A DNA stretch of 64,000 nucleotides, taken from contig NZ_QDFZ01000011.1 of the NCBI RefSeq assembly GCF_003347605.1, positions 1-64,000 of the forward strand. Direction: 5' to 3'. The stretch comes from Chryseobacterium sp. KLBC 52 (GTDB lineage Bacteria; Bacteroidota; Bacteroidia; Flavobacteriales; Weeksellaceae). Within the stretch, counting starts at the first letter, position 1. Each line of letters starts with the position of its first letter. Positions 61,085 to 64,000 of this stretch are shown here, one piece after another. Both the position numbers and the translations under genes were made by a program. The notes under the pieces were generated by a model. That model was not told the origin of the DNA. It saw nothing but the letters and a program-made list of their open reading frames with translations, and ran no database searches.

Positions 61085-61543
61085 CTATAATATGATTGCC
61101 GTCGTATTTTTCACTTCGGAAATCATAAAAGAACTGTGTGTACTTGCGATGTGCTGAAGCGTCGTAAGCTTTGTGAGCATAAAACTACGGTAGTCTTCAA
61201 TATCTTTCACTCCAATTTTAAGGATATAATCATAGTCACCGCTTACGTGGAAGCATTCTGTCACTTCCTGAAGATCCATCACCTCCTTTTCAAACTGTAG
61301 TACAAATTCCTTTTTATGCTGACTTAGCTTCACATGACATAAAACGATAAAATTTTTCTTAACTTTACTCTTGTCCAGCAAGGCTACATATTTTGAAATA
61401 ACCCCAGCATTTTCAAGCTTTTTTACACGCTCATAAATTGCTGTAACCGACAATCCAAGCTTACCGGACAGCTCTTTGGTGGTTTGCTTACAATCTTCCT
61501 GTAAAAAAAGTAACAGTTTCTTATCCGTTTCGTCAAGTTCCAT
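61085..61543 (-). CDS. Lrp/AsnC family transcription regulator (152 aa)
   Basis: N-terminal winged HTH (about residues 5-60, DETDKKLLLFLQEDCKQTTKELSGKLGLSVTAIYERVKKLENAGVI) and a C-terminal RAM/AsnC ligand domain (FIVLCHVKLSQHKKEFVLQFEKEV, TECFHVSGDYDYILKIGVKDIEDY). The size is standard. It is divergent from the methionine gamma-lyase-like gene across 157 bp, so it probably senses an amino acid and regulates that gene. Confidence 0.92.
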   Translation of the reverse strand: MELDETDKKLLLFLQEDCKQTTKELSGKLGLSVTAIYERVKKLENAGVISKYVALLDKSKVKKNFIVLCHVKLSQHKKEFVLQFEKEVMDLQEVTECFHVSGDYDYILKIGVKDIEDYRSFMLTKLTTLQHIASTHSSFMISEVKNTTAIIL

Positions 61544-61575
61544 AGATATTTTTTTGGTAAAAATTTAATAATACC

Positions 61576-61608
61576 GAAGATACTAAATATTTTTTCTAAA
61601 TAAACAAT
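61576..61608 (-). promoter_or_regulatory. Candidate promoter of the Lrp-type gene
   Basis: TTG (61608-61606), 22 bp, TATCTTCG (61583-61576) on the minus strand, one mismatch to TAnnTTTG. The 157-bp divergent spacer should also hold Lrp sites and the promoter of 61701, but no clear operator is seen. Confidence 0.38.
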
Positions 61609-61700
61609 ATTTTACAGTTTTATATTCTATAAATTCAATTTTATATTGTAATTATTAGGAAATTAATGCAAATTGGAACGATAAAATAAAAACAATATTT

Positions 61701-62930
61701 ATGGAAAACTTTAACGCAGCCAATGAGATCCAGGATCTTCAGTATTTTGGTGAATTCGGAGGAGTGAATCCTTCTATCTCTGATAGCTCTACCTATACAT
61801 TCCTTTCTGCAAAGACCATGTTTGATACTTTCGAAGGAAATGCGGAAGGATGTTATCTGTATTCCAGACATTCATCACCGATGAATCTGTATCTGGCCCA
61901 GGCTCTTGCCAAGATGGAAAACACAGAATCTGCCAACGTTACAGCATCCGGAATGGGAGCTATTACTTCCGTTTTGATGCAGGTGTGCAAAAGTGGAGAC
62001 CATATTATTTCCAGCCGAACCATCTACGGAGGAACTTATGCTTTTCTTAAAAACTTTTTCCCTCAATTCAATGTGTCGACTACTTTTGTTGACATCAATA
62101 ATTTTGAATCTATAGAAAAAGCAATCACTCCCAATACTAAAGTTATTTATTGTGAGAGTGTGAGCAATCCGCTTCTTGAAGTAGCAGATCTTAGAAAACT
62201 TTCCGAAATCTGTAAAAAACACAACCTGAAGCTGATTGTAGACAATACCTTCTCTCCTCTTTCAATCTCTCCAACATTATTCGGAGCAGATGTTGTGATT
62301 CACAGTTTAACAAAGTTCATCAACGGAAGCAGTGATACGGTAGGAGGAGTATATTGTGCAACTCAGGCATTTATTGATGATACTAAAAATGTCAATTCCG
62401 GGGCGTGTATGCTTCTTGGTCCAACGATGGATAGTTTAAGGTCTTCAAGTATCTTAAAAAATCTGAGAACATTACATATCAGAATCAAACAGCATAGCCA
62501 CAATGCCATGTATCTGGCTGAGAGATTCGAAAAAGACGGTTTAAAAGTATCTTATCCCGGCTTACCATCTCATAAAAACCATGAATTAATGAAAAGTATG
62601 ATTCATGAAGAATACGGATACGGAGGATTACTAACTCTGGATGCCGGAACAACGGAAAAAGCAAACGAACTGATGGAACTGATGCAGACAGAAAATCTGG
62701 GGTATCTTGCCGTGAGTTTAGGATTCTATAAAACCTTATTCTCTTGCTCAGGAAAATCTACCTCATCTGAAATCCCGGAAGAAGAAAGAGCTTCCATAGG
62801 GATTTCTGACGGACTGATCAGATTCTCCATTGGTCTGGACCACGATATCAAAAGAACTTATCATAAAATGAAGGAATGTATGCTGAAAGTAGGAGTTCTT
62901 AACCACCATGAAAACATTTCAACCATCTAA
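61701..62930 (+). CDS. PLP-dependent Cys/Met metabolism enzyme, methionine gamma-lyase-like (409 aa)
   Basis: Trans-sulfuration family: gamma-elimination of methionine or related reactions. Residues in place are YSRHSSPMN (52-60), ASGMGAITSVL (phosphate binding), CESVSNPLLEV, D181 in LIVDNTFSPLSI and the Schiff-base lysine K205 in HSLTKFINGSSD. The exact substrate (methionine, homocysteine, cystathionine) is inferred; the divergent Lrp-type regulator supports amino-acid breakdown. Near the C-terminus SIGLDHDIKRTYHKM fits a typical Cys/Met enzyme. Confidence 0.88.
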   Translation: MENFNAANEIQDLQYFGEFGGVNPSISDSSTYTFLSAKTMFDTFEGNAEGCYLYSRHSSPMNLYLAQALAKMENTESANVTASGMGAITSVLMQVCKSGDHIISSRTIYGGTYAFLKNFFPQFNVSTTFVDINNFESIEKAITPNTKVIYCESVSNPLLEVADLRKLSEICKKHNLKLIVDNTFSPLSISPTLFGADVVIHSLTKFINGSSDTVGGVYCATQAFIDDTKNVNSGACMLLGPTMDSLRSSSILKNLRTLHIRIKQHSHNAMYLAERFEKDGLKVSYPGLPSHKNHELMKSMIHEEYGYGGLLTLDAGTTEKANELMELMQTENLGYLAVSLGFYKTLFSCSGKSTSSEIPEEERASIGISDGLIRFSIGLDHDIKRTYHKMKECMLKVGVLNHHENISTI

Positions 62931-62939
62931 TTTTATTGT

Positions 62940-62972
62940 AAAAAGGCTGTTTCGTTTGAAACAGCCTTTTTT
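62940..62972 (+). terminator. Terminator of the PLP enzyme gene
   Basis: Perfect 9-bp GC-containing core ggctgtttc / gaaacagcc extended by A/T pairs, 4-nt loop, then T tract, 10 bp after the stop. Confidence 0.9.
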
Positions 62973-63029
62973 ATCTGTCAATCTATCTGTCTAGATATTG
63001 AATTACAAATGTTTCGTATAATCTTTTAT

Positions 63030-63089
63030 AGGCTTGGGCTAAAGCCTTTGGAAGATTTTATTTATTTGATAAATGGGCTAAAGCCCATT
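63030..63089. repeat. Paired palindromic repeat element
   Basis: Two related hairpins: aggctt...aagcct (63030-63047) and the stem aatgggct / agcccatt with a 2-nt loop (63072-63089). Both carry the core gggctaaagcc. This is the kind of short palindrome dispersed in Chryseobacterium genomes, from memory; it sits between the PLP terminator and the glycosyltransferase stop. Confidence 0.55.
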
Positions 63090-63123
63090 CCTATTGAATT
63101 TTCTTTTGCAGACAACGATCTTG

Positions 63124-64000
63124 TTATTTCTTATAATAATGATGCGGAAAAGCATCCTCAGGCTTCATTCTGAAAACATTCAGTAAAATCCAGGATTTCA
63201 GGAAACCATACCCGTAAGAAAACATCTGAATATAGGTGGAAATAACCGCCATACCGGCAATGCTGATATTTTTAGTCAACAATAAAGCGTGAAACAGCAC
63301 CAAAAAGGTATACAATCCGTAGAAAGCAAGGATGATTCCTCTTCCCATTATAAAATACTCCAGAAAGCCCATCAGGTATCCTAGCATAAATAAGGTAGGA
63401 AATGCAAAGGAAATCTTCACATAATTGGGGTGTCTCTGATTAAGAATCGGTCTTGCACAGCCAAATTGGTAGACCTGCTTGGAGAATTTCCCAAAATCAA
63501 CCCTACGTTTATGATATACAGCAATATCATCAAAAAAAGCAGTGGTAAAACCATTTTCCCAAAGCGTCATGGAAAGATCCGGATCCTCACCTATCCTCAT
63601 CTCTGAAAATCCGCCTACTTTTTCAAAAACAGCCTTTTTCACCCCCATATTAAAACTTCTGGGTTGAAATTTCGAAACAGCTTTCTTGCTCCCTCTGATT
63701 CCTCCGGTTGTAAAAACAGAAGTCATAGAATACGAAATAGCCTTCTGCATCAGATTAAATCCTTTATGCGCTTTATCTGCTCCTCCAAAAGCATCACAAG
63801 GAATGGTAAGGATATCGTTTTTAATATGTTCGATATAATCTTTTTCAACGATGACATCACTGTCTACAAATACCAGCCATTCATTGGCTGCTCTTGCTGC
63901 TCCATAATTTCTTGTCAGTCCGGGACCTGAATTATCCTTTCTGAAATATTTAATATCCAGGATTCCATCAAAATTTTCAATGGTAGGTTTCAGGTCGATT
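63124..64000 (-). CDS. Glycosyltransferase family 2, 5' end cut by window edge
   Basis: The frame is open from the stop at 63124 to the right edge, giving about 292 residues; the N-terminus lies outside. An inner ATG at 63750 is not the true start because the GT-A region lies upstream of it: GPGLTRNYGAARA and the metal-binding FVDSDVIVE, then FGGADKAHKGFN. Further on are RSFNMGVKKAVFEKVGGF and GEDPDLSMTLWENG, the acceptor/base region of family 2 enzymes. About three C-terminal membrane helices follow (ISFAFPTLFMLGYLMGFLEY and later), so the enzyme is membrane-bound. It probably acts on a surface polysaccharide or lipid acceptor. Confidence 0.9.
   Translation of the reverse strand, partial: IDLKPTIENFDGILDIKYFRKDNSGPGLTRNYGAARAANEWLVFVDSDVIVEKDYIEHIKNDILTIPCDAFGGADKAHKGFNLMQKAISYSMTSVFTTGGIRGSKKAVSKFQPRSFNMGVKKAVFEKVGGFSEMRIGEDPDLSMTLWENGFTTAFFDDIAVYHKRRVDFGKFSKQVYQFGCARPILNQRHPNYVKISFAFPTLFMLGYLMGFLEYFIMGRGIILAFYGLYTFLVLFHALLLTKNISIAGMAVISTYIQMFSYGYGFLKSWILLNVFRMKPEDAFPHHYYKK

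Overview
The window looks like a chromosomal segment of a Flavobacteriia member, most likely Chryseobacterium or a close Weeksellaceae relative. This is inferred from AT-rich DNA, promoters of the Bacteroidota type (TTG, 20-22 bp, TAnnTTTG), seven secreted proteins with type IX secretion (T9SS) C-terminal sorting domains, and protein sequences typical of that genus. I see no rRNA, tRNA, CRISPR array, insertion sequence or prophage. Both edges cut a gene: an RHS protein on the left and a family 2 glycosyltransferase on the right.

Layout. 1-6.6 kb is a minus-strand cassette: a T9SS beta-propeller-like protein, then two secreted RHS/YD proteins, the last running off the edge. 7-9.5 kb holds a helix-hairpin-helix repeat protein and a convergent beta-propeller lipoprotein. 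9.7-14.4 kb is housekeeping: rluF, then the ftsX-DUF3098-uppP-truB run, and rsmA divergent from ftsX. 14.5-23.3 kb is an array of three paralogous giant surface proteins (choice-of-anchor L head, Ig-like modules, type B sorting domain), each with its own promoter and terminator. 23.4-27.3 kb is a five-gene run (CPBP protease, rdgB, rnz, a TIGR02757 protein, a DUF1003 protein with a heptad-repeat tail). 27.4-28.8 kb is a pair of paralogous membrane proteins, followed by prfC. 31-36 kb has a DUF4349 protein, an acyl-CoA dehydrogenase with a small membrane protein, and an acyl-CoA synthetase. 35.8-38.6 kb is a tandem duplication containing two copies of a 319-residue secreted protein. 38.7-42.9 kb has a cysteine-less relative of the zinc-ribbon coiled-coil family, a Nif3-like protein, another secreted protein, and a potassium channel with a small downstream membrane protein. 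43-49 kb has two fibronectin-type surface proteins with type A sorting domains. 49.2-53.9 kb is a large dnaE with an N-terminal proofreading-type exonuclease domain. 54-64 kb has a secreted subtilase, a fused branched-chain/2-oxoacid dehydrogenase E1, a bestrophin, a serine hydrolase, a divergent Lrp regulator/methionine gamma-lyase-like pair, and the glycosyltransferase.

How it fits together. The accessory character comes from the secreted and surface proteins, which are built from duplicated modules and occur as paralog arrays. These are interleaved with conserved translation, cell-wall, nucleotide-hygiene and lipid or amino-acid catabolism genes. Several short palindromic elements of a kind expected to be interspersed in such genomes sit between genes, and two appear in frame inside one T9SS gene. 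The strongest candidates for something new are the triple choice-of-anchor L array, the split RHS cassette, the recent 1.47-kb tandem duplication that kept a 33-codon gene tail, the cysteine-less zinc-ribbon protein, and the terminator/promoter overlap in front of the E1 gene.
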